Shown: positions 25,699 to 35,826 of the stretch, in pieces
Position numbering within the stretch: the stretch's first letter is position 1
How the letters are laid out: every line of letters starts with the position of its first letter
DNA from: Sphingomonas turrisvirgatae
GTDB taxonomy: Bacteria > Pseudomonadota > Alphaproteobacteria > Sphingomonadales > Sphingomonadaceae
NCBI RefSeq assembly: GCF_001721295.1
Contig: NZ_MDDS01000009.1
Coordinates: 1-64,000 of the forward strand
Length of the DNA: 64,000 nucleotides
Direction of reading: 5' to 3'
Notes under the pieces: generated by a model
The model's input: the letters and a program-made list of their open reading frames with translations, nothing else
What the model was told of the DNA's origin: nothing
Databases searched by the model: none
Position numbers and translations under genes: made by a program

Positions 25699-27839
25699 AC
25701 GCCGTCGCGAACCGCCGCGCCTTCCTTGCCGGGGCAGGCGGGCTGGCGATCGGCTTCACACTGCCGTCGGGTGGGGCGCGAGCGCAGGCGTCAGGCGCCG
25801 CCCTGGCGCCCAACGCCTTTGTCCGCGTGGGCACCGACAACAGCGTGACGGTCGTCGCCAAGCATGTCGAGATGGGGCAGGGTCCGTCGACGGGGGTGAC
25901 CACCATCATCGCTGACGAGATGGACGCTGCGTGGGATCAGATGCGCTTCGTTTTCGCGCCCGCCAACGACCCGCTCTACAAGAATTTGATGTTCGGCACG
26001 ATGGGTGCGGGCGGTTCCAGCGCGATCAAGGAAAGCTGGATGCAGATGCGCATGGCCGGCGCCGCGGCGCGTGCGATGCTGGTCGAGGCGGCGGCCCGGC
26101 GCTGGGGCGTACCGGCCAGCGCGATGGGCGTCAGGAACGGTGTCGTCAGCAGCGGTTCGCACAAGGCCACGTTCGGCGAGCTTGCCGCCGACGCGGCGGC
26201 ACTGCCGGTGCCGGCGAACCCGACGGTCAAGAAGCCCGACCAGTTCGTCTATATCGGCAAGAAATTCGCCAAGCTGGACAGCAGGGCCAAGACCGACGGA
26301 TCGGCCATGTTCACGCAGGACGTGCGCCTGCCGAACATGGTACATGCCGCGGTGCGTCGCCCGCCAGCGTTCGGGGGCACGGTGAAGAAGGTCGAAGCTG
26401 GCGCCGCTAAAGCCATCCCGGGCGTGATCGACGTCAAGCCGGTTCCGAGCGGGGTCGCGGTTTATGCCAGCGACACCTGGAGCGCGCAGCGCGGGGCGGC
26501 CGCGCTCGAAGTCGACTGGGACTTGAGCAAGGCCGAGACGCGCTCGTCCGCGCAGATGCTGGCCGAGTACAGCGCTGCGGTGCGCACGCCCGGCACGCAG
26601 GTCGAGACGACGGGCAACGCTGCGACTGCGCTGGCGCGCGCTGCGAAGAAGATCGACGCGACCTTCTATTTCCCCTTCCTCGCACACGCGCCGATGGAGA
26701 CGCTCGACTATGTGATCGAGAAGAAGGGCGACGGGATCGCGGTCCATGCCGGAAGCCAGTTTCAGGTCGGCGAGATGCGGGCGATGTGCGGCGTCGCCGG
26801 CGTGCCGTTCGAAAAGAGCGAACTGATCCAGCACTACGCCGGCGGCAGCTTTGGCCGACGGGCGACGCCGGCGATGTTCGACGCGAGCGAGGCGGCGGCG
26901 TGCGCCCGTGCCTATGGCTTTGCCGCGCCGGTCAAGGTGGTGGCGAGCCGCGAGAACGACCTGACCGGCGGCTTCTATCGCCCGATGACCGTGCACCGCG
27001 TGCAAGTGGGGCTCGATGCCAATGGCGAGGTATCCGGTTGGGACCAAGTCTGCGCCGCGAAGTCGATCATGAAGGGCACGCCGTTCGAAGCCATGGGTAT
27101 CAAGGACGGCGTCGACGGCAACATGATCGAGGGCGCGAACGACACCAACCAGTATCGCATCGCCGATTTCCGGCTGGGCCAGCACCTCATGGAAACGCCG
27201 GTGCCGGTGCTGTGGTGGCGATCGGTGGGGCATACGCACACCGCTTTCGTCAAGGAAACGCTGATCGACGAACTGCTGGCGATGGCCGGCAAGGACCCGG
27301 TCGCCGGGCGCCTCGCGCTCCTCAAGCACGAGCGCGCCGCCGGCGCATTGCGCAAGGTCGCCGAGATCAGCGGCTTCGGCAAGCGTGCGATCGCCAAGGG
27401 GCGTGCGCTGGGCGTCGCTGTGCATGAAAGCTTCGACAGCTATGTCGCGCAGGTGGCGGAAGTATCGGTCGGCGCCGACGGGCTGCCCAAGGTGCACAAG
27501 GTGTGGTGCACGGTTGACTGCGGGATCGCGGTGAACCCCGATGTCGTACGCGCCCAGATGGAGGGCGGCATCGGCTATGGCCTGGGTCACGCGCTGTATG
27601 GCGAGATCACGCTGGGCGAGGGCGGACAGGTGCTCGAGAGCAATTTCGATACATACCGCTCGCTGCGGATCGGCGAGATGCCGGATGTCGAGGTCGCGAT
27701 CATCCCGAGCGCTGAAAAGCCGAGTGGCGTCGGCGAACCCGGTGTGCCGCCGATCGCGCCGGCCGTTGCCAATGCCTGGCGCAGGCTGACGGGCAAGGCG
27801 GTGCGAAGACTGCCCTTCGCGCACGGAGACAACGCATGA
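25695..27839 (+). CDS. Molybdopterin-binding large subunit (IorB-like, Tat-exported)
   Basis: A 714-residue xanthine-dehydrogenase-family catalytic subunit. The N-terminus [30 protein letters not shown] is a Tat signal (NRRAFLAG), so the folded cofactor-loaded enzyme is exported to the periplasm. Molybdopterin-binding stretches include [40 protein letters not shown] and [14 protein letters not shown]. The catalytic Glu lies in [14 protein letters not shown]. With the 2Fe-2S subunit and a diheme cytochrome it forms a three-gene periplasmic dehydrogenase that feeds electrons to the respiratory chain. Confidence 0.92.
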   Translation: MNAVANRRAFLAGAGGLAIGFTLPSGGARAQASGAALAPNAFVRVGTDNSVTVVAKHVEMGQGPSTGVTTIIADEMDAAWDQMRFVFAPANDPLYKNLMFGTMGAGGSSAIKESWMQMRMAGAAARAMLVEAAARRWGVPASAMGVRNGVVSSGSHKATFGELAADAAALPVPANPTVKKPDQFVYIGKKFAKLDSRAKTDGSAMFTQDVRLPNMVHAAVRRPPAFGGTVKKVEAGAAKAIPGVIDVKPVPSGVAVYASDTWSAQRGAAALEVDWDLSKAETRSSAQMLAEYSAAVRTPGTQVETTGNAATALARAAKKIDATFYFPFLAHAPMETLDYVIEKKGDGIAVHAGSQFQVGEMRAMCGVAGVPFEKSELIQHYAGGSFGRRATPAMFDASEAAACARAYGFAAPVKVVASRENDLTGGFYRPMTVHRVQVGLDANGEVSGWDQVCAAKSIMKGTPFEAMGIKDGVDGNMIEGANDTNQYRIADFRLGQHLMETPVPVLWWRSVGHTHTAFVKETLIDELLAMAGKDPVAGRLALLKHERAAGALRKVAEISGFGKRAIAKGRALGVAVHESFDSYVAQVAEVSVGADGLPKVHKVWCTVDCGIAVNPDVVRAQMEGGIGYGLGHALYGEITLGEGGQVLESNFDTYRSLRIGEMPDVEVAIIPSAEKPSGVGEPGVPPIAPAVANAWRRLTGKAVRRLPFAHGDNA

Positions 27840-28483
27840 GCAGGGCGGGGATGAAGCTGCAGCTGCAGCATCTTGGCCTGGCGGCGCTTGCAATTGCGGC
27901 CGTCGCGCTGCCCGCGGCGGTAATCGCGCGCCAGAGCGCCGCGCCGGTAGGCCTGCAACCGGTCAGCGCCTTTGCCGGGATTGCCGATCCGGCGGCGCGA
28001 TCGGCCGCGATCTTCACGGAGATGGGTAAGGTGCTGACGCATCCGCGCTGCCTCAATTGTCACCCGCGCACCGATCGCCCGAGGCAAGGGGATGCGATGG
28101 CGCTGCACAACCCGCCCGTGGTGCGTGGCAATGCCAAGGGCGAGGGGGCGCCCGGGTTGCAATGTTCGACCTGCCACGGCCCGCGCAATGTCGCGTTCGC
28201 CAACGGTACCGGCAGCATTCCGGGGCATCCATTGTGGCACCTGGCTCCGATCGAGATGGCGTGGCAGGGCAAGTCGCTGCGCGAGATTTGCGAGCAGTTG
28301 AAGGATCGACGGCGCAACGGCGGGAAGACGCTGGCGCAAATCCACGAACACAATGCCAACGACACGCTGGTCGGCTGGGGCTGGAACCCGGGCCCAGGGC
28401 GCACGCCCGCACCCGGCACCCAGGCACAGTTCGGCGCGCTGACCAAGGCATGGATCGACACCGGCGCCAAGTGCCCGACTTAG
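27836..28483 (+). CDS. Periplasmic diheme c-type cytochrome
   Basis: 215 residues with an N-terminal signal/anchor ([19 protein letters not shown]) and two CxxCH heme motifs: [11 protein letters not shown] near residue 73 and [11 protein letters not shown] near residue 110. It is the probable electron acceptor of the upstream molybdenum hydroxylase, as related enzymes use a cytochrome subunit. ATG 27836 overlaps the large-subunit stop; MKLQLQH five codons later is an alternative start. The C-terminal part ([34 protein letters not shown]) is typical of this accessory family. Confidence 0.88.
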   Translation: MSRAGMKLQLQHLGLAALAIAAVALPAAVIARQSAAPVGLQPVSAFAGIADPAARSAAIFTEMGKVLTHPRCLNCHPRTDRPRQGDAMALHNPPVVRGNAKGEGAPGLQCSTCHGPRNVAFANGTGSIPGHPLWHLAPIEMAWQGKSLREICEQLKDRRRNGGKTLAQIHEHNANDTLVGWGWNPGPGRTPAPGTQAQFGALTKAWIDTGAKCPT

Positions 28484-28665
28484 GATCCTGACGCTGGCCG
28501 GAGCGATGGCCGATTGAAGCGTAATCTTGGCGAAAGCCGGAACCTGATGCGGCCGCGTCCAAGCGCGATCGCCTGGGGTTATCGGCATGCGCCGCGACGA
28601 CACAATTAGTCAAACCGTTGACGCAAACCTATGTGCGGCGCACCACGGGGGCAAAAGAGCAGGGG

Positions 28666-30111
28666 ATGCGCATGACCGGTGGTCTGTTTCGAACGAAGGC
28701 GGTGAAGACTGCCGCCGAGCACGCACCCGAACATCGCTTGGCGGCCACGCTTTCCTGGCCGCATCTGGTCGCGCTGGGCATTGGGGCGATCGTCGGCACA
28801 GGTATCCTGACGCTGATCGGCGTGGGCGCGGGCAAGGCGGGGCCAGCGGTCATCCTGTCGTTCGTGATCGCTGGCGCGATCTGCGCCGCCGCTGCGCTCG
28901 CTTATGCCGAGATGGCGACGATGATGCCGGCTTCGGGCAGCGCCTACACGTACAGCTATGCCGTGCTGGGCGAACTGATCGCCTGGGTCGTCGGCTGGTC
29001 GCTGATCCTCGAATATTCACTCGTCGTCAGCGCGGTGGCGGTCGGCTGGTCGGGCTATGCCGCGCCGCTGCTGCAAAGCTGGGCCGGCGTGCCGACCGAG
29101 TTGATGAGCGGTCCGCATGCCGGCGGCATCGTCAATCTGCCGGCGATCTTCATCATTGCCGTGGTTGCCGCGCTGCTTTCCCTTGGGACCAAGGAGAGCG
29201 CGACGCTCAATGCAGGTCTGGTCGTCGTGAAGATCGTCGCCCTTGCGGTCTTCGTCGCGGTCGCGCTGCCTTCGCTGAACGCGGCCAATTTCGAACCGTT
29301 CATGCCGTTCGGCTTCGTCAAGACCATGGGTGCCGACGGCGTGGAGCGTGGGGTCATGGCGGCGGCGGCAATCATCTTCTTTGCCTTTTATGGCTTCGAC
29401 GCGATTTCCACGGCGGCCGAGGAAACGAAAAATCCCGGCCGGGACCTGTCGATCGGCATCGTCGGGTCGATGGTCGCCTGTATCGCGATCTACATGCTCG
29501 TGGCGGTGGCGGCGGTCGGCGCTGCCCCTTTCGCCAGCTTCGCCAACAGCCCTGAGCCGCTGGCGCTGATCCTGCGCGAGCTCGGCCGGCCGGGTTTTGC
29601 GACGTTTCTGGCGGTCAGCGCGATCATTGCGCTGCCCACCGTCCTGCTTGGCTTCCTCTTCGGGCAGAGCCGCATCTTCTTCACCATAGCGCGCGATGGG
29701 ATGCTGCCGATCGGCCTCGCCAAGGTATCCCCACGCGGGTCGCCGGTGCGGATTACGCTGTTCACCGCCGCAATCGTCTCGGTCATCGCGGGGCTGCTGC
29801 CGATCGACGAGATTGCGGCGCTGGCCAATGCGGGGACGCTGTTGGCCTTTGCCGCGGTGGCGCTGTGCATGATGGTGCTGCGCCGGCGTGCGCCCGACGC
29901 GCCGCGTGTATTCCGCGCACCGGCCTGGTGGCTGGTCGGCGGCATCGCCGTGGCGGGATGCGCATATCTGTTCTTCAGCCTGCCGGCTCAGACGCAGCTT
30001 TATTTCCTGATCTGGAATGTCCTCGGCATCGTCATCTACTTTGCCTACGCCCGACCGAAGGTTTCGGGCGCACTTGCGAGCAAATCGGTCGATCCAGAGG
30101 TTTTCGAGTGA
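28666..30111 (+). CDS. APC-family amino acid permease
   Basis: A 481-residue inner-membrane transporter with about twelve helices. Start ATG 28666 is preceded by AGCAGGGG; TTG 28618 and ATG 28672 are alternatives. The cationic-amino-acid-transporter-like pattern is LSWPHLVALGIGAIVGTGILTLIGVGAGKAGPA (helix 1 with the GxG substrate-binding break), FVIAGAICAAAALAYAEMATMMPASGSAYTYSY and FFAFYGFDAISTAAEETKNPGRDLSIGI. It probably imports an amino acid by proton symport. Overlaps mtnP by 4 bases. The 180-bp gap upstream presumably holds its promoter. Confidence 0.9.
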   Translation: MRMTGGLFRTKAVKTAAEHAPEHRLAATLSWPHLVALGIGAIVGTGILTLIGVGAGKAGPAVILSFVIAGAICAAAALAYAEMATMMPASGSAYTYSYAVLGELIAWVVGWSLILEYSLVVSAVAVGWSGYAAPLLQSWAGVPTELMSGPHAGGIVNLPAIFIIAVVAALLSLGTKESATLNAGLVVVKIVALAVFVAVALPSLNAANFEPFMPFGFVKTMGADGVERGVMAAAAIIFFAFYGFDAISTAAEETKNPGRDLSIGIVGSMVACIAIYMLVAVAAVGAAPFASFANSPEPLALILRELGRPGFATFLAVSAIIALPTVLLGFLFGQSRIFFTIARDGMLPIGLAKVSPRGSPVRITLFTAAIVSVIAGLLPIDEIAALANAGTLLAFAAVALCMMVLRRRAPDAPRVFRAPAWWLVGGIAVAGCAYLFFSLPAQTQLYFLIWNVLGIVIYFAYARPKVSGALASKSVDPEVFE

Positions 30112-30974
30112 GCGGCTGGCATATCGGCATCATCGGCGGGTCGGGCCTGTATGGAGTCGAGGGGGTCGAGGGCGGTGAGTGGGTAAGCGTCGAATCACCC
30201 TGGGGCGAGCCATCCGACGCGATCTTCACGGGTCGGATGGGTCCTGTCCGCGTCTCATTTCTGCCGCGGCACGGGCGTGGCCACCGTGTCTCGCCGGAAG
30301 CGCTGAATAGCCGCGCCAATATCGACTGCCTCAAGCGCCTGGGCGTTACCGACGTGCTCGCAATCTCTTCGGTCGGCGGACTGAACGAGGCGCGCGCGCC
30401 GGGCACGTTCACGATCGTCGATCAGTTCATCGACCGCACCAAGGGGCGTCCATCAAGCTTCTTTGGCACCGGCATGGTGGCGCATGTCTCGATGGCCGAT
30501 CCCGTGTGCGCGCGGCTGTCCGCGCTCGCTGCCGATGCAGCCGGGCAGGCCGGCGCCGTGGTGCATTGCCGAGGCACCTATCTGGCGATGGAGGGGCCGC
30601 AATTCTCGACGCGCGCTGAAAGCCGGCTTTACCGTAGCTGGGGTTGCGACGTGATCGGGATGACCGCGATGCCCGAAGCCAAGCTCGCGCGCGAGGCGGA
30701 GTTGCCCTATGCGCTGGTCGGCATGGTCACCGACTATGATTGCTGGCGCGAGGACGAGACCGGGGTGGACGTCGCGCAAGTGATCGCCCAGCTTGATGCC
30801 AACGCGACAAAGACGCGTGCAATGGTGGTCGGCCTGCTGCGTGCACTGCCGGCAACACGCGAACCTTCGCCGATCGACACGTGCCTGGACGTGGCGCTCA
30901 TCACCGCGCCGGACGCGCGCGACCGGGCCTTGCTGGCGAAGCTCGACGCAATCGCGGGACGGGTGCTCGGCTAA
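30108..30974 (+). CDS. mtnP: S-methyl-5'-thioadenosine phosphorylase
   Basis: Cleaves methylthioadenosine to adenine and 5-methylthioribose-1-phosphate in methionine salvage. 288 residues from GTG 30108, overlapping the permease stop (GTGA). Motifs: IGIIGGSGLYGVEG, LPRHGRGHRVSPEALNSRANI, ISSVGGLNEARAPGTFTIVDQFIDRT, YLAMEGPQFSTRAESRLYRSWGCDVIGMTAMPEAKLAREAEL (purine- and phosphate-binding) and VTDYDCW. The 3' end overlaps that of the convergent bphP by 4 bases. Confidence 0.94.
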   Translation: MSGWHIGIIGGSGLYGVEGVEGGEWVSVESPWGEPSDAIFTGRMGPVRVSFLPRHGRGHRVSPEALNSRANIDCLKRLGVTDVLAISSVGGLNEARAPGTFTIVDQFIDRTKGRPSSFFGTGMVAHVSMADPVCARLSALAADAAGQAGAVVHCRGTYLAMEGPQFSTRAESRLYRSWGCDVIGMTAMPEAKLAREAELPYALVGMVTDYDCWREDETGVDVAQVIAQLDANATKTRAMVVGLLRALPATREPSPIDTCLDVALITAPDARDRALLAKLDAIAGRVLG

Positions 30975-33526
30975 CGCAGCATCTCGGCAAGGGCGCGGGC
31001 GACATTCTCGATCGTATAGGGCTTTTGCACCACCGGCCGGCCGCGATGCTGGTCCGGGAACTGCGCCTGTTCGCCATAGCCAGTGGCGAACATAAAGGGG
31101 ATCTGCCGCTCAAGCAGCATGTCGGCGACCGGGAAACTTGTTCCGTTGCCCAGGTTGATGTCGAGGATTGCGACCGTCGGGGGCGATGCGGCAATCAAGT
31201 CGAGCGCGGCATCGACCGAGGCGGCAGTGGCGACGTCCGCCGCGCCCAGGCGCGTCGCGATATCCTCGGCATCGAGCGCGATGATCAGGCTGTCCTCGAC
31301 CAGCAGCACGCGCTGCCCTGCTAGCAGGTCCACGGGCGGCTCCTCGCGGTGCCCGGCGGCGGTCCGTGGAAACTGGATGCGGCTCTGGAAACCGTCTCGC
31401 GGGATCGAGACGTGGCGCGCGGGAATGCAGAAATCGGCCTCGAAGCCCGCTTCCTCGTATCGCACCACGGCCTCGCCGCCCAGGTCATAGGGTACCGAAC
31501 GTTCGATGATGGTCGTGCCAAAGCCCTGCCGCGTGGGTTTGCGCACTTTCGGCCCGCCGACATCGCGCCAATAGATGCGCAGGTCGCCGCGCTCGCCGCG
31601 ATCCCAGGTGAGGCTGACCCTGCCTTTCGGCACCGAGAGGCTGCCATATTTGGTCGAGTTCGTGACCAGTTCGTGCAGGATCAGCGCCATGGTCGAATAG
31701 GCCTGCGGGTTCAGCAGCACCGGTTCGCCCTCGCCGATCAGGCGGTTGCCATCCTCGATGAACGCGGCGGATTCGGCATCGATCAGCGCCTGGAGCGAGG
31801 CCGGGCCCCAGTGATCCTCGGTGATCTGGTTGTGCGCGCGGGCGAGCGCATGAATGCGGCCGTCGACCACCTTCACGAAGGATTTCACCGCCTCGTCGCT
31901 CGGCTGCGACTGGCGGATCAGGCCGCGGATCAGGCCCAGGATGTTGCGCACACGGTGATTCAGTTCGGCGATCAGCAATTCCTGCCGCGCGCTGGCCTGC
32001 TGGCGTTCGGCCGAGGCTTCGTCGGCAAGGCGCAGCACGACTTCGATGAGCGTCGCGCGCAGCGTCTCGGCAACGCGCAGTTCCGACGGCGTGAATGGCT
32101 GCGAGCGGCCGCGCACCAGCTCCTTCCACTCCGCGAAGCTTTCGCGTGGCGTGAGGCGCGGGCCGTTCGGCCCATATTCGATCGGCTTGTGCGGGTCACC
32201 GCCCCAGCGGACCGAGCGGATCAGTTCTGAGCGGAACAGCACGACATAATCACGCGGCGCGCGCGAGATCGGAATGGCGAGCAGCCCGGCCGTCGTATCG
32301 GCGAACTTCTCGGCATCCGGGATCAGCGAGCCGATATGATCGGTCGCATATACCTTGCCCGCCGCGGTCGCGTTGAGTGCGCGCACGATGCGGCGGAAAT
32401 CGTCGGTCGGCGGCGTGGTGCCCGAAAAGGCATAGTTGCCGGCGAGCCAGACCCCGACGCCATCGGCGGGGATGGCATGGGTCAGGATGGCGGCGAGCCA
32501 GTCGGGATCGCGCAACAGCGTCTCGTCCGACGCGACCGCGCCGAGCAGCTGGTCGGAGATGTCGCGCGCGCGGCGTTCGAACTCCACCGTCTGCTGCCGC
32601 TCGCGGCTTTCCAGCCGCATCGAGAACATCTGGCTGAACAACTCGACGATGGCGCGCCGCTCGAAGCTCGGATTACGGGGCGCGTAATGATGACAGGCGA
32701 ACAGGCCCCACAGCTTGCCGTCGACCACGATCGACACAGACATCGACGCATCGACACCCATATTCTTGAGATACTCGATATGGATCGGCGACACCGAGCG
32801 CAGCAGCGACAGCGATAGATCGAGCGGCTCGCCCGCCGCGTCGAGCTGCGGCACGATGGACACCGGCACCGCGTTCACGTCGGCGATCACGCGCAGGAGG
32901 TTGCGGGTGTAGAGGACGCGCGCCTGCTGCGGAATGTCGGACGCCGGATAATGCAGGCCGAGGAAGCGGCCGATACCCGGTTTGCAGGCTTCCGCAACGA
33001 CCTCGCCCGACCCATCGGGCGAGAAGCGATAGACCATGACCCGGTCATAGCCGGCAAGCGCGCGGACTTGCCGTGCACCCTCCTTGAAGAAGGTGACGAG
33101 GTCGGCGCACTGGTCCAGCCGCGCAATCATCGAGCGGACCATGCCGGTGACGTCGCCATGCTCGCCGCTCGACCGCTCGCCCTCGATGATGATGCTGCTG
33201 CTGGACAGGTGGATCGCGAGATCGAACGGTGAACCCTCGTCGGACAGGCGGACGTCGAACAGGCGCTCGACCGCATCCGGCCCGCGGAGCAGTGCGGTAC
33301 GGTTACGCAGGTCGTGGACGGCGGCGGCAGGGAAGATCGCAGCCAGCGGCTGGCCGAGGACATCCATCGGTGAGCGGCCCAGATAATCGGCCAGGTTTTC
33401 CGACACGCGCGCAACCATCCAGTCCGCGGTCAGTGCGATCAGGAAGCCGACCGGCTGGATTGCGCCCAGGATATGGATGGGCTCGCGATCGCAATTGGTC
33501 AGATCGACCGATTGAGGGTCAGCCAA
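30971..33526 (-). CDS. bphP: Bacteriophytochrome histidine kinase fused to a receiver domain
   Basis: An 851-residue red/far-red light sensor. The N-terminal Cys12 (DLTNCDREPIHI) is the biliverdin attachment site. PAS (about 15-115), GAF (about 135-310, with the chromophore motif HYPASDIPQQAR) and PHY (about 320-500) follow. The kinase has phospho-accepting H524 in ELNHRVRNILGLIRG and the N-box ILHELVTNSTKYGSL of the HWE/HisKA2 type. A C-terminal receiver has Asp789 in VAILDINLG and Lys in VVQKPYT. The heme oxygenase gene directly upstream overlaps it by 8 bases, so sensor and chromophore synthesis are coupled. The output partner is unknown. Confidence 0.95.
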   Translation of the reverse strand: MADPQSVDLTNCDREPIHILGAIQPVGFLIALTADWMVARVSENLADYLGRSPMDVLGQPLAAIFPAAAVHDLRNRTALLRGPDAVERLFDVRLSDEGSPFDLAIHLSSSSIIIEGERSSGEHGDVTGMVRSMIARLDQCADLVTFFKEGARQVRALAGYDRVMVYRFSPDGSGEVVAEACKPGIGRFLGLHYPASDIPQQARVLYTRNLLRVIADVNAVPVSIVPQLDAAGEPLDLSLSLLRSVSPIHIEYLKNMGVDASMSVSIVVDGKLWGLFACHHYAPRNPSFERRAIVELFSQMFSMRLESRERQQTVEFERRARDISDQLLGAVASDETLLRDPDWLAAILTHAIPADGVGVWLAGNYAFSGTTPPTDDFRRIVRALNATAAGKVYATDHIGSLIPDAEKFADTTAGLLAIPISRAPRDYVVLFRSELIRSVRWGGDPHKPIEYGPNGPRLTPRESFAEWKELVRGRSQPFTPSELRVAETLRATLIEVVLRLADEASAERQQASARQELLIAELNHRVRNILGLIRGLIRQSQPSDEAVKSFVKVVDGRIHALARAHNQITEDHWGPASLQALIDAESAAFIEDGNRLIGEGEPVLLNPQAYSTMALILHELVTNSTKYGSLSVPKGRVSLTWDRGERGDLRIYWRDVGGPKVRKPTRQGFGTTIIERSVPYDLGGEAVVRYEEAGFEADFCIPARHVSIPRDGFQSRIQFPRTAAGHREEPPVDLLAGQRVLLVEDSLIIALDAEDIATRLGAADVATAASVDAALDLIAASPPTVAILDINLGNGTSFPVADMLLERQIPFMFATGYGEQAQFPDQHRGRPVVQKPYTIENVARALAEMLR

Positions 33527-34076
33527 ACGCCTTCGTCCTTTTCTGACGCAGAGCGCCGGCCTCGAACAACGCGAACGCGCGGCGCGCCGCGTCGATCGCT
33601 AACGTATGTTGGTCGTCGGTTACCAGCAGCTTGTCCAGCACCTCGATCAAGTATCGCCACCGAACGCTGTCCGACGTGTCGATGAAGCTTCGCGGCAGAT
33701 CGGCCGGCACCGATCGTGCCAGCATCCTGCCGCCCAGTCGCGATCCTTCAAGAACGTAGATTGCGCCAAGAATATCCGCCCGGTGGCGAAATGGCGCCCA
33801 ATCGCCGGTCGGGGGCGCTGGGAAGCCGAGCGCGCTCAGGTCCTCGCGCAATCGCTCGCCGCGCCGCCGTGCGGGCCAGTCGGGCAGCAGATCGCGTGGA
33901 TCGGCAGCGACGATCGCGGCCTCGATCGGCAGGAAGGCGTGCGCCTGGCCCAGCAGGAAGGCGGCGTAACCTTCTCGCGTGGTGAGATCGAACGCGCCGA
34001 AGGCCGCGTCGACTCGCTCGTGATCGGGCGTGGTCGCGGCGCGCAGCGCGGAACGGGCATCGGGTGCGGCAGTCAT
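33519..34076 (-). CDS. bphO: Biliverdin-producing heme oxygenase
   Basis: 185 residues. The proximal heme ligand is His19 (ATTPDHERVDAAFGAF), followed by the helical segments EGYAAFLLGQAHAFLPIEAAI and LGAIYVLEGSRLGGRML (the G-x-x-x-G distal helix). It opens heme to biliverdin IXa, the chromophore of the phytochrome encoded next. It is the BphO-type rather than the iron-scavenging HemO, judging by genetic context. Confidence 0.93.
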   Translation of the reverse strand: MTAAPDARSALRAATTPDHERVDAAFGAFDLTTREGYAAFLLGQAHAFLPIEAAIVAADPRDLLPDWPARRRGERLREDLSALGFPAPPTGDWAPFRHRADILGAIYVLEGSRLGGRMLARSVPADLPRSFIDTSDSVRWRYLIEVLDKLLVTDDQHTLAIDAARRAFALFEAGALRQKRTKAFG

Positions 34077-34115
34077 CGTGTTGATGTCGTGCCTGCGTTT
34101 GTGTCGGGCAAGCCG

Positions 34116-34316
34116 CTAGCTACCTGACCGCGCAAGCCGCTCCAGGATTTCGCGGCGGCGTTCGTCCGTCGCGAGCGACCATTCGGCAATCTCGCCCAGT
34201 GTCCGGCCGCAGCCTTCGCAAAGCCCATCCGCGCGCATGCGACAGATGCCGACGCAGGGACTGGCCACCGCTGGAGGCGAGGTAAATTCAAGAAAGCCGT
34301 CGTCGTCCTGGCTCAC
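34116..34316 (-). CDS. DUF1289 small cysteine-rich protein
   Basis: 66 residues with four conserved cysteines (SPCVGICRM...GLCEGCGRTLGEIAEW), the DUF1289 pattern, likely a small zinc or Fe-S site. GTG 34316 overlaps the helicase stop by 4 bases, so it is co-expressed with the RNA helicase. Function is unknown. Confidence 0.88.
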   Translation of the reverse strand: MSQDDDGFLEFTSPPAVASPCVGICRMRADGLCEGCGRTLGEIAEWSLATDERRREILERLARSGS

Positions 34317-35683
34317 GCCGGGATGGTGAACTGCAGAAAATCCGGGATCGGCCCGTTCCAGCCATCATCGGGCCCGTCGTCCGCGAACTGGTCGCGGCGA
34401 CGGTCTCGATCACGACGCGGGCGTTCCTCGGCGCGGGGGGGGGCGGAATCACGCGCTTCGGCCCGCTTTGCCGGTTCGGCTCGCGGCTCTCGCTCGCGCT
34501 TGGGCCTGGGTTCGTCGGCTTTCCTGCCGCGCGGCTTGCGCTCGGCCTCCGGCTCGGCGACGGGCGGCGGCCCGATGCGCTCGATCTTCTGGCCTTGAAG
34601 CTTCTCGATATTCTCGACCGCTTCGGCATCTGCGCTGGAGACCAGCGTATAGGCCGTGCCCGTCGCGCCGGCGCGGCCCGTGCGGCCGATGCGATGGACG
34701 TAATCGTCCGGGTGCCAGGGGGCGTCGAAGTTGAAGACGTGGGACACGCCCTTGATGTCCAGGCCGCGCGCCGCGACGTCGCTTGCCACCAGGATGTTGA
34801 CGTCGCCCGCCTTGAACCGGTCGAGTTCGGCGATGCGCGAGCTCTGATCCATGTCGCCATGGATTTCGGCCGAACGGTAGCCGTGCTTCTTGAGGCTCTT
34901 GTTGAGCTCGCGCACAGTCGTCTTGCGGTTGCAGAAGATAATCGCGGTGCGCACATCTTCGGCCGACAGCAGGCTGCGCAGCACCTTGCGCTTCTCGAAC
35001 GCGCTGTTGCTCACCGGCACCAGCCACTGGGTAATGTTGGTGTTGGTGGAGGCAGGCCGGGCTACCTCGATCTGCTTGGGGTTCGACAGGAACTTGTCGG
35101 CCAGCTTCTTGATCGGCGGCGGCATCGTTGCGCTGAACAACAGCGTCTGCCGGTTGGCCGGCAGTTTGGTGCAGATATTCTCGATATCCGGGATGAAGCC
35201 CATGTCGAGCATCCGGTCGGCTTCGTCGATCACCAGCATGTTGCAGCCGGTCAGCAGGATCTTGCCGCGTTCGAACAAGTCCATCAGCCGGCCCGGCGTG
35301 GCGATCAGCACATCGACGCCCTTTTCCAGCGCCTTGACCTGGTCGCCCATCTGCACGCCGCCGATCAGCAGCGCCATGCTGAGCTTGTGGTTCTTGCCGT
35401 ACTTCTCGAAATTCTCGGCGACCTGCGCGGCAAGCTCGCGCGTCGGCTCCAGGATCAGGCTGCGCGGCATGCGTGCGCGGCTGCGCCCCTCGGCCAAGAT
35501 GTCGATCATCGGCAGCACGAACGACGCCGTCTTGCCGGTGCCGGTCTGGGCAATGCCAATCAGGTCGCGCATCATCAGCACTGACGGGATCGCCTGGCGC
35601 TGAATCGCCGTCGGCTCGGAATAGCCGGCCGCCTCGACCGTCTTCAGTAATTCTTCGGAAAGGCCGAGATCGGCAAAGCTCAT
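34313..35683 (-). CDS. DEAD-box ATP-dependent RNA helicase (RhlE-like)
   Basis: 456 residues. Q motif (FADLGLSEELLKTVEAAGYSEPTAIQRQAIP), motif I AQTGTGKT, Ia PTRELAAQV, II VIDEADRML, III SATMP, IV IIFCNRK, V ASDVAARGLDIKGVSHVFNFD, VI HRIGRTGRAG. The catalytic core ends near residue 375 and is followed by a basic, Arg/Pro/Glu-rich disordered tail typical of RhlE-type helicases that remodel rRNA and mRNA. The tail contains a run of nine C bases (nine G on the plus strand, 34435-34443). Confidence 0.94.
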   Translation of the reverse strand: MSFADLGLSEELLKTVEAAGYSEPTAIQRQAIPSVLMMRDLIGIAQTGTGKTASFVLPMIDILAEGRSRARMPRSLILEPTRELAAQVAENFEKYGKNHKLSMALLIGGVQMGDQVKALEKGVDVLIATPGRLMDLFERGKILLTGCNMLVIDEADRMLDMGFIPDIENICTKLPANRQTLLFSATMPPPIKKLADKFLSNPKQIEVARPASTNTNITQWLVPVSNSAFEKRKVLRSLLSAEDVRTAIIFCNRKTTVRELNKSLKKHGYRSAEIHGDMDQSSRIAELDRFKAGDVNILVASDVAARGLDIKGVSHVFNFDAPWHPDDYVHRIGRTGRAGATGTAYTLVSSADAEAVENIEKLQGQKIERIGPPPVAEPEAERKPRGRKADEPRPKREREPRAEPAKRAEARDSAPPRAEERPRRDRDRRRDQFADDGPDDGWNGPIPDFLQFTIPA

Positions 35684-35826
35684 TCAATTGTCCGGATGTA
35701 GCGGGCGCAGGCCCGGTCATAGTTAGCGCGGCGCATTGAGGAAATACCACGCAAAGTCAAGGAAAGACGGTGGCGCCCCGCCAAGTTCCGGGCCGCCGGA
35801 TGCGCCATGCGCAGTCGCGGAGCCGC

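Noticed and set aside
25791..27893. A 700-codon open frame antisense to the molybdenum hydroxylase
   Set aside because: Shadow frame; composition is typical of antisense GC-rich DNA, and the opposite strand encodes all molybdopterin-binding motifs.
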